Under the pieces are notes generated by a model. That model saw only the letters and a list, made by a program, of their open reading frames with translations. It was not told the origin of the DNA and did no database searches. 64,000 nucleotides of DNA from Lottia gigantea (Eukaryota; Mollusca; Gastropoda; Lottiidae): assembly GCF_000327385.1 (NCBI RefSeq), contig NW_008710371.1:126233-190232 (forward strand), given 5' to 3'. Position numbers and translations under genes: made by a program. Positions 24,110 through 37,439 of this stretch are shown here, piece after piece. Every line of letters begins with the position of its first letter. Within the stretch, counting starts at the first letter, position 1.

Positions 24110-25200
24110 ACATTGCTAGTAATATGATATATGATTATATATGACAACATCTAATGGTGCAAATGATTCTATGTTTCTAAGACTATGTGCTACTATGTGA
24201 AAAGCTATGTCGAGGGATTCGAACACGATCCGTCGGAGCTTATGGTGCGACTATGCCAACAAAAACAACAACAAAAAAAAACCTTCACCATACTATGATG
24301 CATGCATACATTGTTCATTAGCAATTTAAGCTTTTTACTGAAAGCATGTATTTCAGCATAGCTTTTTAGAAGCAAAGCGTTAGTGCTTAAGCATAATTCT
24401 CTTAATATTTTATATACAAACACTTATTACACCCATACAAAATATAAGACGGATATGACGTCATTGGGTATTAATTTTACTAAGTATTTTGTTAAATCAG
24501 TTATAAATTTATATTTATGCACCCAACCCCCCACATTCCGTTTCCCTGACTCTATTTCATACCGAATTCATAGGCTGAGGTAAATCTCTGTGGCTCTCAC
24601 GGATGTGACGTCATTGATTTTTTGAAAAAAAAGGTTCAACCTAATTCAATAAGAATTTCATTACATTCACATTTATATTTGCCATTCCCGTATTTTGCAA
24701 TAAAAAAAATCCCCATCCCTCTTTTCCTACCCCTCCCCCTCCCTACCTCTGCCCCAACATTTCAATAATTGCCTTAATTAATGTCACCACCCCCGAATCG
24801 CAAAGGCTACCCATCTTTACCAATATCCCCGATACCAATGTATAGTTTTAGCCCCCTTTTCCCCCCACTCCTTTTACGCCCCTCTAACGAATATGACTAC
24901 ACCCCGCGCCCATCTTAAGAATATGATTTACGACATGTTCTCATATTTCTAATAGTAATTATATTTTTCACATGTTACCTTATAAAGATATAAACAGGTT
25001 TTCATATTTTAAAATTGTTCAATTATGACTCACACAACGTCTAACACAGTTTTATACACAATCATAATATACTCTGTGAATACATCTTATTCATATTCAA
25101 GGTGGGGTTAAAAATTGCCAAGGTGCAGTTTTAGTGAGAGGGTTAACTTTTTATGAGAATCTGATACTACATACATCCTTGTTAACTTGAGAGAGATTTT
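24110..25200. other. No gene recognised; C-rich patch
   Basis: Only notable for a pyrimidine/C-rich patch near 24700-24880. No domain or splice-coherent frame. Confidence 0.45.
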
Positions 25201-25204
25201 TTTC

Positions 25205-25545
25205 AACCCGATTTTCCCTATTACAAGCTATTACAAACTTCGTCTTATACCCTGACTGCAATAGTCACCTTTCTTGTATCTTCACTATGTCAAGCTATTA
25301 CGAACTTCGTCTTATACCTTGACTACAATAGCCACCTTTCTTGTATCTTCACTATGTCAAGCTATTACGAACATCGTCTTATACTTTGACTGCAATAGCC
25401 ACCTTTCTTGTATCTTCACAATGTTCAAGCTAATACTAACATCGTCTTATACCTTGACTGCAATAGCCACCTTTCTCGTATCTTCACTATGTCAAGCTAT
25501 TACAAACTTCGTCTTATACCTTGACTACAATAGCCAGAAGCTGAG
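25205..25545. repeat. R67: 67-bp tandem repeat, 5 copies
   Basis: Units contain CGTCTTATACCTTGACTACA and CTTTCTTGTATCTTCACTAT, spaced 67 bp (for example 25291 and 25358). Single diverged copies of the same sequence occur at 49215-49320, 55040-55280 (reversed), 58600-58870 and 61410-61600, so a dispersed repeat was locally multiplied here. Confidence 0.9.
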
Positions 25546-25549
25546 ACAG

Positions 25550-26640
25550 ACAGTCGTTAAACACTGTCTTGATACACGTGACCTTGGTCAGTGCTTTTAT
25601 AAAAGTATAACAGTACACTTGGCAACAAGTGCTGTTTTCTATTGGTAAATTTTTACGACACTCAGCACAAATGTTAACTATATTTTTTACAACAACATCC
25701 ATTGTGTTTAGTTTATTACCATAAAGAATGAGCCAAAATATTTCTTTAACGGTAGCCACGTCGCCTAGCAACGCCTAATTCGTAAGCCAAATATTTCTTT
25801 AATTAAAGCTGGAATACTTAAGAGGGATTATTCATATTCTTTGACCTTTTATTAGAGGTCAAAGTTGAAAGTTCAGATATCACAATTTCTTGTGAATCTC
25901 AATATCTATCGAAATTAGCATAAAATGTTGGCATGTTCGAACGAATCATTAGAACGTCTTTCATTGAGTAATGTTTAAAAATCGCTTAGTTTCAATACTG
26001 TCAAAATCGTTCTCGTGCAACTCTTTTCAAGTTCGAAAATCCGTATGCAAGTTTGTGCATCTAAATTCGTGGCGTTATATATCCTACTCTTTCACATAGC
26101 CAAATCAAATCTATGAATGCGTTGACAATTCTTTTATTGGGAATTCTTTGAAAATAGTCCGGATTGAGATTAATATTTGTATAACATATTGAAATGGACT
26201 TTTACGTCATACTTTTTTCAAAAAGAGCAAAGTTTACTAGGCTTCTTGCAAAAAGTATAAAGATGATTTATAAGTATAATGATTTGAATGTGGATCAAAA
26301 TGTTCAGTAGTAGAGCGCCGTTTTAATAAAGTTCTTGAACTCACGTTGAAGGCAGTAGGTCAATAACCTGTATGTGCTTTTAGCTTAATAGTGCGTTTTA
26401 AAAAATGTTATTTAAAGTGGATATATATCTACTGATTTACATTGGTATATTTTGAAATTTATACATAATATTCTAAAAGCAAAGTTAAAACTGGAAGTTC
26501 TGGCGAAAAAAAAAAGTTATAACCGATTGATGCCCATTAAACAATGATTCCTCTTTTATTTGCATTGATGAAAAACGAAAAATGATTTAACTGTATTTAT
26601 AAAAATTTTGTTTTAACAATTTAAAGCTGGAGTATACTAC
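25550..26640. other. No gene recognised
   Basis: AT-rich, no coding or repeat signal that I can support. Confidence 0.45.
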
Positions 26641-26644
26641 ACAT

Positions 26645-26974
26645 TTAAAGATGGGTTGCCTTGTTTTTTAGTGTCAAATTAAGCAAACTATCTGAATTAT
26701 CATATATTCTTAATCATATCATTATGTTCTTATTGCATATAATTAAGAGTTTTAACCAATCATAAATGCCCATGTATGTACAGTCTGGATAAACAAAAAA
26801 AGACGTTTTGACCTTTCTTGATCTGTCACTCATTGGAATTCTGCTGGTAATTCTCTTCTAATTTAGCTAATTGTGAATTAATTATGGGCATGTGAAGTCA
26901 TTAGAACACCTGTACTTTCTATTCATATAAATATTAGCATTTTCATAAATGAAAATAAGGGAACCCGTCTTTAA
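26645..26974 (+). mobile_element. TTAA-C element, complete, 330 bp
   Basis: The left end TTAAAGATGGGTTGCC and right end GGGAACCCGTCTTTAA are inverted repeats bounded by TTAA. The body matches 5307-5595 and 59097-59466. Noncoding. Confidence 0.9.
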
Positions 26975-27133
26975 TACCCGAGGAATTTCAAATACATTAC
27001 GTGCAAAACTCATATTAATACATGTATTACGTTTCTTTGAATAACTTTAATAAATGTGTGTCGAATTCCTTATTAGACTTGAAGTGACTCTTAAACCGCC
27101 CATTGGGTGTGGCAACGATCTAACTAAATTAAG

Positions 27134-27430
27134 TTAAAGGTTTCTATGTGTGTCTGGCCATTACGGATTCTATTTGCATCATTTCATTTCTGACAGTTGT
27201 ATGGGCTTCTTGGAATAATAGAAATTTGAAAGCGTATATGACGTCATAAGTAAAATAATACCTAGTGATATCTAAAGATCTTTGCGATAGTGACCACTTG
27301 AAACACTTAGTTTTAGTGGAATTGCAAAAACCACAGACGTCTGATTGAAAATTGGAATGGTGTAAATTGATGTTATCAGTGTCCCTGATACACATACACC
27401 GTTCAGAAGACCTTTGAACTATCCCTTTAA
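27134..27430. mobile_element. TTAA-A element, complete but diverged
   Basis: The right arm is well kept (ACCACAGACGTCTGATTGAA, TTGATGTTATCAGTGTCCCT, ending ATCCCTTTAA). The left arm is strongly altered but still aligns (TTAAAGG, CTATGTGTGTCTGG, TTTGCATCATTTC). A TGACGTCA palindrome sits near the centre. Confidence 0.8.
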
Positions 27431-27884
27431 GACAATTAAAAAAAACAAGAAATTTTGAGTTTTCAAGAGTACAATCTTTGTTAGAGACCTGTTTTTAAAT
27501 TTTAAAATAATTATATTATGTATAGTGTTATCTATGTCGAATAAACATTTTTTTTCATCTTTTCCCCATTAAATTTATATTTCTTAAGAATATATTTATG
27601 CTAATTACTTTAACCATTGAAAACGGTTATCGCGCTTGGTCAATCATTCGAAGAAGAAATTTTGGTACGTAGTTGAATGTTTGCGAACGTTTTATGATCA
27701 AGTATACCTTGAATGGTAGTACGTGATAAAAAGATTTCTGAAACCGGTTTTACGATAAAATCTTTTGAGTTTTTCGCTGATATAGATTAATTTTATCATA
27801 TGGCTTAACAAAAGGTGGTGTATTTGTAGTTATAGGTAAAATGACAACGCCCTAGACCAATTGCATTAAGAAGGAAAAAATATA

Positions 27885-28345
27885 CAAGGATAACAACATA
27901 GGTTCACAGTTAAGGACCCTTTCTACCAGTTGGTCCTTGGTCACACCTCTTTGCAATGACCATTCAAGGATAATAACTTAGGTTCTCAAGAATCCTTTCT
28001 ACCAGTTGGTCCTTGGTCACACCTCTTGGCAATGACCACTCAGAATAATAACTTAGGTTCACAAGAATCCTTTCCACCAGTTGGTCCTTGGTCACACCTC
28101 TTGGCATTGATCTTTCAAGGATAATACCTTAGGTTCACAGTTAAGGATTCTTCTACCAGTTGGTCCTTGTCCAAGCCTCTTGGCACTGATCTTTCAAGAA
28201 TAATAACTTAGGTTCACAAGGATCCGTTCTACCAGTTGGTAGTTTAGGAGATAGCAACTATCAGTTGGTCTTTGCCCAAACATCCAAGCATTTTTGGATT
28301 ATTCATACCCATTTTCAACTGGGTCGACTGGATAAAATCAATTAC
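27885..28345. repeat. R98 family, diverged tandem copies
   Basis: Four to five copies of a block with ACTTAGGTTCACAAG, CCTTTCTACCAGTTGGTCCT and CACACCTCTTGGCA, spaced near 70-95 bp. The other half of the unit (CATACCCATTTTCAACTGGG) occurs only once, at 28300-28325. Related to the arrays at 56070-56290 and 63535-63871. Confidence 0.8.
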
Positions 28346-29980
28346 ACAAAATATCATGCACCAACAAGTACAACCCTATTCCATCGTGATTTATTGAAGG
28401 TATACGAGTAACAATCAACTTTTGATGCACTGGGATTGGATTTCAATCATGTTTGATCATATGGGTTTTATTGTAGGTGCATGAGTAAAACAACGGTATT
28501 CCTTTGATGTATTTTAACGATATTCTATTCAAAAACCCCATGAAACGGAATCGAGTTGAGGTGGGGGGGTTATTCTATGACCTTGTGTCCCTCTTTCTCA
28601 ATTTAGAATTCAATGTTAAGATAATATTTCACGAGTTATGTCCCTTATTAACGAATATAAGTTACAACTGATTAGAATGATAATAGGATAGAAAGAACTC
28701 AGGAGTTATCTCCCATTTAAAAACATTTCAACGTTACCCCAACGTTGAAACCAGTTTCAGACAGACAGGTTTGAAACAGGTATTGGATTTAGTTTTTTTA
28801 AATATTTTTGTTACGCTTGTGATAAACAATATTCGCTGGTGATGGTGACAAACTACGTTTAATTGAATAATTACCAACGAACAAACGATTTTTTAGTCTA
28901 GTGTCGGAATAAAGCATTTGTCCCGCTCGTAAGATTTACAGTTTTTTTTGAGAGCATTATTGATTGACGAGACATGGGAAAGTTATTATAAGTTTATATA
29001 AAATTCAACTCACCCAAAACCATCTCTTTTCTATGTTAAGTTGAAGATGCGTTCATGTTGCATTTTTATCTGCATTTGAAATTTGAGTTCTCTCCCTTGA
29101 AGTATAGTATCAATGTGTCGTAACTAAAACCCATTCCTGAAAATATAATAAATAACATAGAAATTATTGAGGAGAAAATTTAAATAAAATAATATTGAAA
29201 TCTTGGCATCGAATTAAATCAAAATCAGATTTGATATTCAGAAATAATCATGGAGTCAAAACGGTAGATCCGAGAATGGAACAAATAAAGCAAAATCATT
29301 AACCATAAAAAAAACCCCAAAACATGAATCGAATATCCGATTACGACCGTATTTTCGTAGCTTAACCATTTCGATTCTCAAACTCAGAGGAAGCGAATAA
29401 TAGAAGTAGGTCTCTACTTTATACTAACAAAATAATGTTATTCACATTTCCGCAAACCTTCATTCATAACTACCAAATTACCAAACGACTTATAGGTCAA
29501 AGGTCATATTCAGGTCATCTTGGGTGTCACTTATACAGTACTGGCTTTTATTTGAGTATGACGTTTGAAGTGTTTTGTTTATGGTTTTGTATTTTATGTT
29601 TCATATCTCCTTAACATCAATTTTGTACGAAACCGGAAGTAGATCAAAGGATAGAATTGATAAAGAGGCTTTTGCACACGAGTCAAAGGTGGCGTCGTTT
29701 TGAAAATTGGCACGACTTTGGTAATTGTTCGTAATAAAGTGATTAGTCACTCTGTAGGTTTGAAAGATATATTGCAGCGATTCTGACTTAAAAGTCTTCC
29801 CCGTGCAAGTCTTTGGGATGATTTGTGAACTTTGACCTTTTAAGGAAACGACAGACGTCATATTCTTAAAGTGCAAACTTCAGTTAGAAAACATCAAGGA
29901 AAAACTTTGTGTTTTTGGTTCAGTTTAAAAAAGGCGATATATTTTTGGTTAACTGTTCCATATACACAAACATAAATAGA
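28346..29980. other. No gene recognised
   Basis: No supported coding or repeat structure. Confidence 0.45.
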
Positions 29981-29983
29981 ATT

Positions 29984-30372
29984 AAATGGAGTTTTATGTC
30001 ATATTTTTCTGCCCCGGTACTCAAAAAGAATTTGACGTAAGTGTAGATTTCTACATTTAGAAATACCATTCAAAATTGATCGTTAGAATTTTAGGGGTTT
30101 GGGCTATTGAAGTCATCAGGTGAGAGGGCCGAACAGGGGCCACAAAATTTTCCAGGGGTGGGGCACAGGCTATTCTTTCACTATGTAAAATGATAACAAA
30201 TTTGAAAGTGGCGGGTTGGGGGGTCAAAGCCGGGAGGCCTGCCCCTCGCCCCTGGCTACCCCTAAATACGCCAATGTGAAGAGGGACAACGTCATGCAGT
30301 GTACACTGAGTGTAACATTAGAATATCAATAAGGGAAATGAAATGGAGTTTTACGCCCTTATTTTCTGCACT
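29984..30372 (-). mobile_element. Two SINE tail fragments, reversed
   Basis: AAATGGAGTTTTATGTCATA near 29986 and GAAATGGAGTTTTACGCCCT near 30340 are reverse complements of the SINE tail. The second is preceded near 30290 by GTCATGCAGTGTACACTGAG, from the adjoining SINE body. Confidence 0.55.
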
Positions 30373-30954
30373 TTGACTTGATTTGATTATGACGATGTAA
30401 CCAATAGAATATTTGGGGAGAAACTAACTGTAAACAATCGTAAGAAACAGTTTATAGAGCGCTAATTAAAGGGTGTTTTTACAGCGATATATCGACCAAT
30501 CAGATTCCAGATTAGATACGAGACTACCATAGAATTGTCCTAATTGCGCACTGCATAGCATTGGTCGTCTTCGTTAACCCAAGCAAGTAAATTTCGCCAT
30601 CATTTTCTCACATCATGTGAGTCAAAGAGACAGATTTTCTAAAGTCTCTTAATGTGAGAGAGATACCATTTTATGGGGGAATCTATCTTGATTTTTGTTT
30701 AAGTTCATGGCATATACTTAGTTGACAATTTTACCCTGCCACTGTGTAAATTCCATTAACATATATCTTTAATTAATATCTATATACCACGACCCCATGA
30801 CCCCTTGATGAACTCACCAATGATGTTATTAAAGTTAGATACCTCTAATATTTCTACAATTTATGATCTATGATCTGCACTATACTGGCTATGACAATGT
30901 TATTAAATTATGGCGTGTTATTGTACAATACGCTGTTCTGTTGCCTATGAATTC

Positions 30955-31200
30955 ACGTGGGAATGAAAATAAACGGAGTTTCCCTTACTTTTTTCGTTTG
31001 TTCGGCTGATGACACTGTGAAGTTTAAAACGAGGGTTATTTTCATCAGCATAGCGATTGTTTCGATGTCCAATTGTCGAGGGATCTTTAACATGCACAGC
31101 CTGTAGCACACGGGGCCTTGGATTATTGTCCCATCTGAACGACTAGTCACTTTTACCATGACATCTCCTCCGACCCCCGACCTACATCACTGACAGTCGG
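30955..31200 (-). mobile_element. SINE, reversed, about 245 bp
   Basis: Read on the minus strand, CCCGTGTGCTACAGGCTGTG, GTTAAAGATCCCTCGACAAT and the 5' block CTGTCAGTGATGTAGG are clear. The 3' portion is more diverged than in the two youngest copies. Confidence 0.8.
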
Positions 31201-32660
31201 AAATATCAAAGATAATCTACTTGAGTGCACTATATCTTTAATTTCACGCTGGTTGCAGACCGCTGATCTTGGTCAATGCAGATAAAATGTTAATAGAAAA
31301 TACAGGTAACCCTTCTGACCTCGATATGACTCGGGCCGTCAAAAGTTCAACAATACACATAAAAAGTAGAATTACAAGGCCGATTAACTGCTGGCAGTAA
31401 GTAATGTCATTCCGCGGGGCGATATTGTTCCTTGACCCCATGACCCGGTCACGTGAGGTGTATTAAACCGCCGATCAAAAGAAACGGTCTGGTTGTTATT
31501 GCTGGTTAATCACAGATAAGAAAAGTGATATATAAAACGGACGGGGTTAAAGGTCACTGATCCTGGGCTATTTTTCTTCTGTACACTGATTGTAGGTAGT
31601 TGAAGTGTTGTTCGTTTTTATACTAGTATAGAATTCCAAGGTCAGTCATTGTGCAGGTTTCAAGTTGGATTGCCTCTTATAAAAAAATAAAATCACGAGG
31701 TACAGATAAACAGATATTGCCATATCTCGGAGTATTTATCTTTAATTCCCTCTAAATTGTTTTGTATCGCAGAGCAAATTAACCTAAACGACGTCATGTG
31801 CTGTTGAACGGTTTCAGACTGGGTATACATCTTATATATAGAACTGTTATCCAGACGGTTGAACTTGTGATACTCCCATGGAAATTATATCTCTGATGTG
31901 ACAATATGGTATCGTGATGATCTCTATTGAAGTATCATTAAGAAGTTTCTTTTCAGACGAGTTCGCCCAAACATTATTGAATCTAATGATACATTTTGAA
32001 AGGTTGTCTGTAGATAGCACTGCATTGCAATAACCTTTGTTACTTTTCATAACTATAACGTATGTTTCGTTTGTCTACAATTACATAAAACAGTATGATT
32101 TGTTTATAATTTGACCGCATTATATAGAGGAATTTGGTGGATTAAAATTACCATTTTTTAAAGGAAATATTTCGTGTTAAACTCAAAGGGACAATCCCAT
32201 GTAAAAAGTCTAATAATTTCCATGCAAATCATATCTGTTAGCTGAAAACTTTTCTATCCGGAACTTCCATCTTTCAAATGCTGAAAATTTCATAGCGAAC
32301 AATAGAATCCAAATTTTTTCATTATTTTAATTTTTGCCCGAATGAGCTTCCATAGTGATTGAAATTAATCTTGTAACAAAGGTAGAATGGATTATTACTA
32401 TAAAAGCCATATAGATTAAACTATGAGAATGGGGCTTAATGCAAGTCTAATAATAGTCAACTGCTTGCTTACATTGATTTTTACCTAGACGTGAATGACC
32501 AGGGTTTTGATTGTTTCAAAATCAATATGGAGGTCCGTTGCGGACATTATTGATCGTCGCTTAAAGGGATATAGTTGCTAATTAATTTATCACATTTCAG
32601 CTACTCGTGTCTCGTTTGGAAATGCAATTTCTTATGGGTTTTGTCATGGTGACGTTATAA
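31201..32660. other. No gene recognised
   Basis: No supported coding sequence. Confidence 0.45.
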
Positions 32661-32665
32661 TCATC

Positions 32666-32818
32666 AATGGCGGAGCTAAAAAAAAGGGGGGGGGGGGGCA
32701 GAGGGGTCACCCGCCCCCTTCGTAGCCCCGAAGACATGTTTGTTTTGCCGGAAAAATCTCATAAGTAGGTTAGAACTTCGGGCAACTTCAGATATCCCCC
32801 CCCCCCCCCCCCGCCACC
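32666..32818. mobile_element. hAT-like MITE (GTGGCGGA type) with homopolymer runs
   Basis: The left end AATGGCGGAGC and right end CCGCCACCG are degraded forms of the CAGTGGCGGAGCC termini of the element at 49649-49780. The shared core is AAAAATCTCATAAGTAGGTT and AACTTCAGATAT. Long G and C runs flank the core. Confidence 0.65.
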
Positions 32819-33180
32819 GATAGCCATAATCTAACAGTGTTTTTCTATAATTACAGGAATGACAGATCACAGACCGAAATACAGAATGGTGCAAATAGAA
32901 GTGTACAAGATACAGAGGTAAGAAATACCCTTTTAAAATCTTCTTCAACCGTTGAAAAGAAAAATATATCGTAGGAGTAGTATATCATTATGTTGTGTTA
33001 TTTATTATTTCAAAGGAATCTTTGATGTTTGATTAGGAATAGAACCTTTAGTCGGACTGTTGGACAGTGTTGGCCTGAAGATTTCCTCTAAATCTATTTC
33101 ATTATCAACAAGAAGGTGCATAAATTTCCGATTCGTTAGCCGATTCGTTTACCTTATGGAAAACTAATGACACGACAGAT

Positions 33181-33239
33181 ATGCAACGTTTCGACGTGTT
33201 TCTGAGGACGACGGGGGAAACACGTCGAAACAATTGCAT
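33181..33239. repeat. Hairpin, about 22-bp stem
   Basis: GCAACGTTTCGACGTGTTTC is followed, after about 12 bases, by GAAACACGTCGAAACAATTG, an almost perfect inverted repeat. A relative occurs reversed at 39490-39545 along with the downstream GTTGTTCCATA sequence, so the hairpin is part of a dispersed repeat. Confidence 0.75.
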
Positions 33240-33599
33240 AAAACTTCAACCAGTGATTGTTGTTCCATAAAGCTATGTCGGCGAGACGATAATCTTGTGA
33301 TGGAAGTACACGCGTGATTTTACTCAAGATTCGAGTCGGCGACAAAAATCTCCGACCATGACCGCACCTTAAGCTTTCATTAGCAGAATAAGGTGTGTAC
33401 ATCTCTGATACGCTACAGACTAGCACAATAACTCGTAGAATATTCAGCTATACTGCAGGATATTAAACTATATTTTTATATCGTATTATTTGAACAACAG
33501 CTCTAAAAGCAATCAATAACACTTTCAAGGTCAGGGTTGTATTCATGGCCACGTTGTCAGTTCACTCAATCGATTCAAGTTGGAAGTTCAAGCCAGTTG

Positions 33600-34180
33600 A
33601 ACTCTTCACCCCAACCTTACTGGTCATAGTACGACCAACAGTCTATTCTTTATCTAGCTAGCTATCTCGACTCCACGTTAACAACCAAAACAAATTCACT
33701 TGTTTCTACGCTACAGGATGGGTCGGGGCCGGGGTCGAGGATGAAGAGGTGGAGGGGGGGGGAGGGGTCTTTTGCTTACTGATCATAGCATGACCGACAG
33801 ACAGATACATTCACCAGATAGTACGCTAAGCCTAGGGTTTGGCTATGTGGGAGGGAAGAGGTGAGATTGGAGGGAGGGGGGGGGGGAGGGGGTTGTGGGC
33901 AGCACACCCACGGGTCAGAGTACGATCGACGCAATATACTCTATGTGCTAGCAACCAAAACAAATTGGCTATTTCTACGATACGGATATGAGGAGTGAGG
34001 AGGGGGAGGGGGGCTTTTGGGGGTATGTTGTGTTGTCGTTTTAGGATCGGAAAGGTGGGTTGGGGCAGAAGGAAGTGAGACGGGGTAGCCATAACCCTAC
34101 TGGTTATAGGAGAGGGGTTATATAGGTGAAAGCCTGTTCCTCAATCTCTAGATTGGCTATTAAACCTCTACTGGTCATGT
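33600..34180. repeat. Diverged G-rich tandem repeat
   Basis: Blocks with ACTGGTCATAGTACGACCAA, CAACCAAAACAAATT and runs of G recur with spacing of roughly 130-270 bp. The purine-rich runs (GGGGAGGGG type) could form G-quadruplexes. Confidence 0.6.
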
Positions 34181-34189
34181 TTATGTTAT

Positions 34190-35685
34190 ATCTAGCAATC
34201 TTCATAACAGATTACGATACGTCCAAGGATAACATAATATAGCAGATTGACTTGTGGTTGTGCATACAAAATTGCTTTAGGATGAATTAAATTGCCTGTG
34301 TTGGATAAACGCCATTTTCTCAATCTAATGTCCAAGATAGGCCAATGTTTCCATCCTCGTGTCAAACCGGAAGTGCTGTGTGGTTGACAATCCGTTGCAA
34401 AATAGAACAGAACTGACACTTGAACAGAAAAAATGAACAGAACAGAACTTGAGTGCATAATTGCCAATCTTATGATTTGTGCACTGATTGTAACTGTGTA
34501 AGCAAAAACAGATAACAAAATGTCGCTGAGTCATGTTGGAAAAGTTTTTCCTTGAAAACCACAAGATTTTTTTTTGAATTATAAAAAAGAAATTGATGTG
34601 AATTTTTTTTTTTCAAAAATATTTGGCAACCAGAGAAAAGAATGATACCGTTTGCCAAAATTCACATTTTTAGTTATTTTGGGGTGAAGCCGTCATCGAA
34701 CCGATTCTAGGAAGACTTCAGAATTTTTAGGGTAGTGGTTCGATTTTTGAAATGTACGAAATCGTAGATTCTGATTTTCTTACGGTTTCATCGTCCGAAA
34801 ACGCAGAAACAAGTCGCAAGCTAACGCAAACGCTACTAATTTCAAACTGTAGACTACCCCAGCAAAGTGTTAACAAAATAAGCGTATATCAGTCCTATTC
34901 GATGAGTTATTGCAAAACCATCCACGCTTTGACAATAACATATGTTATTTTCCATAATTGCTGTTAACCTTATATCCACCAAATGAAAATTATTTTCAAG
35001 CTTACTGTAAGATTTGGAGAAATCAGCTGCAAAGGGGTTAAAATTCGAAAATAGTTTATGATGCCATATTTGGTCATTAGGAAAATATTGACGTCTGCGA
35101 ATTTGCAAAAAAAACAAAACAAACAAAATGTCGGTGTGTTTGCATTTGATATTTACGAAAATGAAATTTTGTACTTACGTCAGAGAATTCTGCCGCTAGA
35201 AACACTTTTCCTGGACGAAACTGTAGCACTTGCCTCCTTTGTCGCTGACGTGACCACAAATGACCTCACGCGCGAACCACGCGCACTTTGGCGGGACTCT
35301 AAAGCACTCTATACAAGTATATATTATAATTCTCATTTGCATAAATAATCACATATTGTTTATATCATTTTTTGAAAAAAATTAAAGCTGTATGCTCCGA
35401 AAATCATTTAAAAATTGAAAAATCACAGAAAATGCGTCTAACAGAGCGTCCGTTATGTGTCCAGTTTGCTTTGACCAATTGAAACCGTTTCATGCATCGC
35501 TCGCTTAATATAGCTTGAACCTGGTTTGACCCGAGGAACTCGAATTCACCGGCTTGTGGCTATCTTTAGTTCAGGCCAATCGCGACTGTTGGTCATTTTA
35601 ATGGCGAAATACGGTGTGTTTTCAATAATGCCTTTTACTTGTCCGTTTAAAGTTGGCTTCGCTCGCGACACTTATTGCTTAATCT
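34190..35685. other. No gene recognised
   Basis: Several overlapping short frames on both strands, none with a domain or consistent codon pattern. Confidence 0.45.
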
Positions 35686-35689
35686 TTAT

Positions 35690-35790
35690 ACTTATTGAGA
35701 ATTGCCCTCACTGTACATTGCATGGTGTTGCTGTCGTCATTAATCATATCAGGTGCAGATAAGTAGGCCGCAAAACTCATTTTATATCAA
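35690..35790 (+). mobile_element. SINE 3' fragment, diverged
   Basis: TGCCCTCACTGTACATTGCATGG is shortened here to its landmarks: CATTGCATGG, GTCATTAATC, GGTGCAGATAAGTAG and AAAACTCATTT match the SINE 3' part in order. Confidence 0.6.
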
Positions 35791-36879
35791 TAGCTGTAAT
35801 GGAGTTGAAAGTTGGGATGCGACATAGTTCTGGTTTAATCCTGTTATAGCTTCATTTAAAGTTGGGTTTCCCGACAGCTGTATTGATATATAAATAACAC
35901 TTGCTGTAACGTGTGAAGAGTGAGATTTCAATTTGTATTCTGTTTAAAGATGTTCGACGAAATTGACATCGTGAGCATTGATTATCCAACATAGTTATCT
36001 CCATTGCCCACTGAAAATCAATATTGTTTTTAACTACTCTCTCCTTTTTCGTTCGTCTTGATTATTTCGATTATTTCTCTGTCGTAGATTCATTTTGTAT
36101 ATTACCTTTCGATGTTCTATTTCATTCGAATTGTACACAAGCGAACTATTTTACACATGCTTAATTACGTCATCGCTTTAATATACAGGTGTTTCAAATA
36201 TCACTTTAGAGCATGAATATCCATTCTCGGTCTTTCAAGATTTAACCTGTACACGACATGAGGAACTACTTTTTAAACGCGTAATAACACAACACATCCC
36301 AAACAGGCCTAATTGCGTCATCACATTTCGATTTTTTTCAAACATTTGCTTTGAAATCATAATGCGTAAGAATATACATTACAATAATTCTGTTATTTTC
36401 AACATCCATTGCAGACGACAAATTTGCAAGTAAAAAGCAAACCAACCGATAAGTTAAAACAAAAAAGAAATTTCATTCGAACTTCCGGGTGAGAATGACG
36501 TAAGCCCTAAACCTGGGACGTGTCTAAGGTGTATTTTTGGACGACAATTCATCCTGCTTTTTGTGTCAGAATTTTGTTAGTTGAGTTGCTAAGTTCATTG
36601 TTCCCTGAACACGTTCGTGGATGTTGAACTTTTGACCTCGTGGTACATACACTAACAGTTGTTTTCCGCCGGCTCGACAGATTGCTTGTGAAAAAATGAA
36701 CTTCTAGCATTCCAAATGAAACATATGGTCTACGATTTCCCTGGGAGATTTTGGCCGAATTTGTTTTGTTTTGGAATTCCGACAGAACCGCTGATTGGGA
36801 AGTATATCAAAATAGGGAAGACGAAAGCGCATAATGGTATGATGGGTCTTCATGCAGAAGATGCTTTTGTCGCTCTCCT

Positions 36880-36975
36880 GACAAAATATCTCATTGCACA
36901 CTGCATGATATTTAAATTAGCTCGATCAAATTCAGAAAAGTAGAGCGTAAAACTTCATTCGACTTCATTCCAATT
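36880..36975 (+). mobile_element. SINE 3' fragment
   Basis: ACAAAATATCTCATTGCACA, CTGCATG, CAGAAAAGTAGAGCGTAAAA and TTCATTCGACTTCATTCC match the SINE tail in order. Confidence 0.7.
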
Positions 36976-37244
36976 TGCTTCTCTCGTAAGTGATCGATCG
37001 TGTCCGGTAGAAGAGATGCCGAGTTGATAAACCCAGTTGTACAGTGGCATCAGATGTTCCGGAAATGACATGACGGGGATAATTTATTCCAATATGAGCG
37101 AGCTGTCAAGAGCGTGCGAGTTATATCTGATAGCTCATCAAGACAGTCTATATGATTTATTGTTTAAAAACTCTCCATCTGTAGGCAGTGAGACGTTTAG
37201 TACAACAACACCGTCAATATAGACCGAAACACTCTGTTTTTTAA

Positions 37245-37430
37245 CGAAAAGAAGGAGGTTTACGTCTTACTTTTTTTGCACCTACTTCGCTGAGCTAAGG
37301 AATACGGAAAACACCATGCAGTGTGCAATGAAGGAAATTTTGCCAGGACAGTAGCATTAGCCTAGTCTATTTCCAACTGTCGAGGGAACTTTAACGGGCA
37401 CACAAGGCCTCGGTTTATTGTCTTCTAAAC
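37245..37430 (-). mobile_element. SINE, reversed partial copy
   Basis: On the minus strand: CACTGCATGGTG, GGCTAATGCTACTGTCCTGG, TTAAAGTTCCCTCGACAGTT and GACAATAAACCGAGGCCT lie in SINE order. Confidence 0.75.
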
Positions 37431-37439
37431 AAGGACGGG

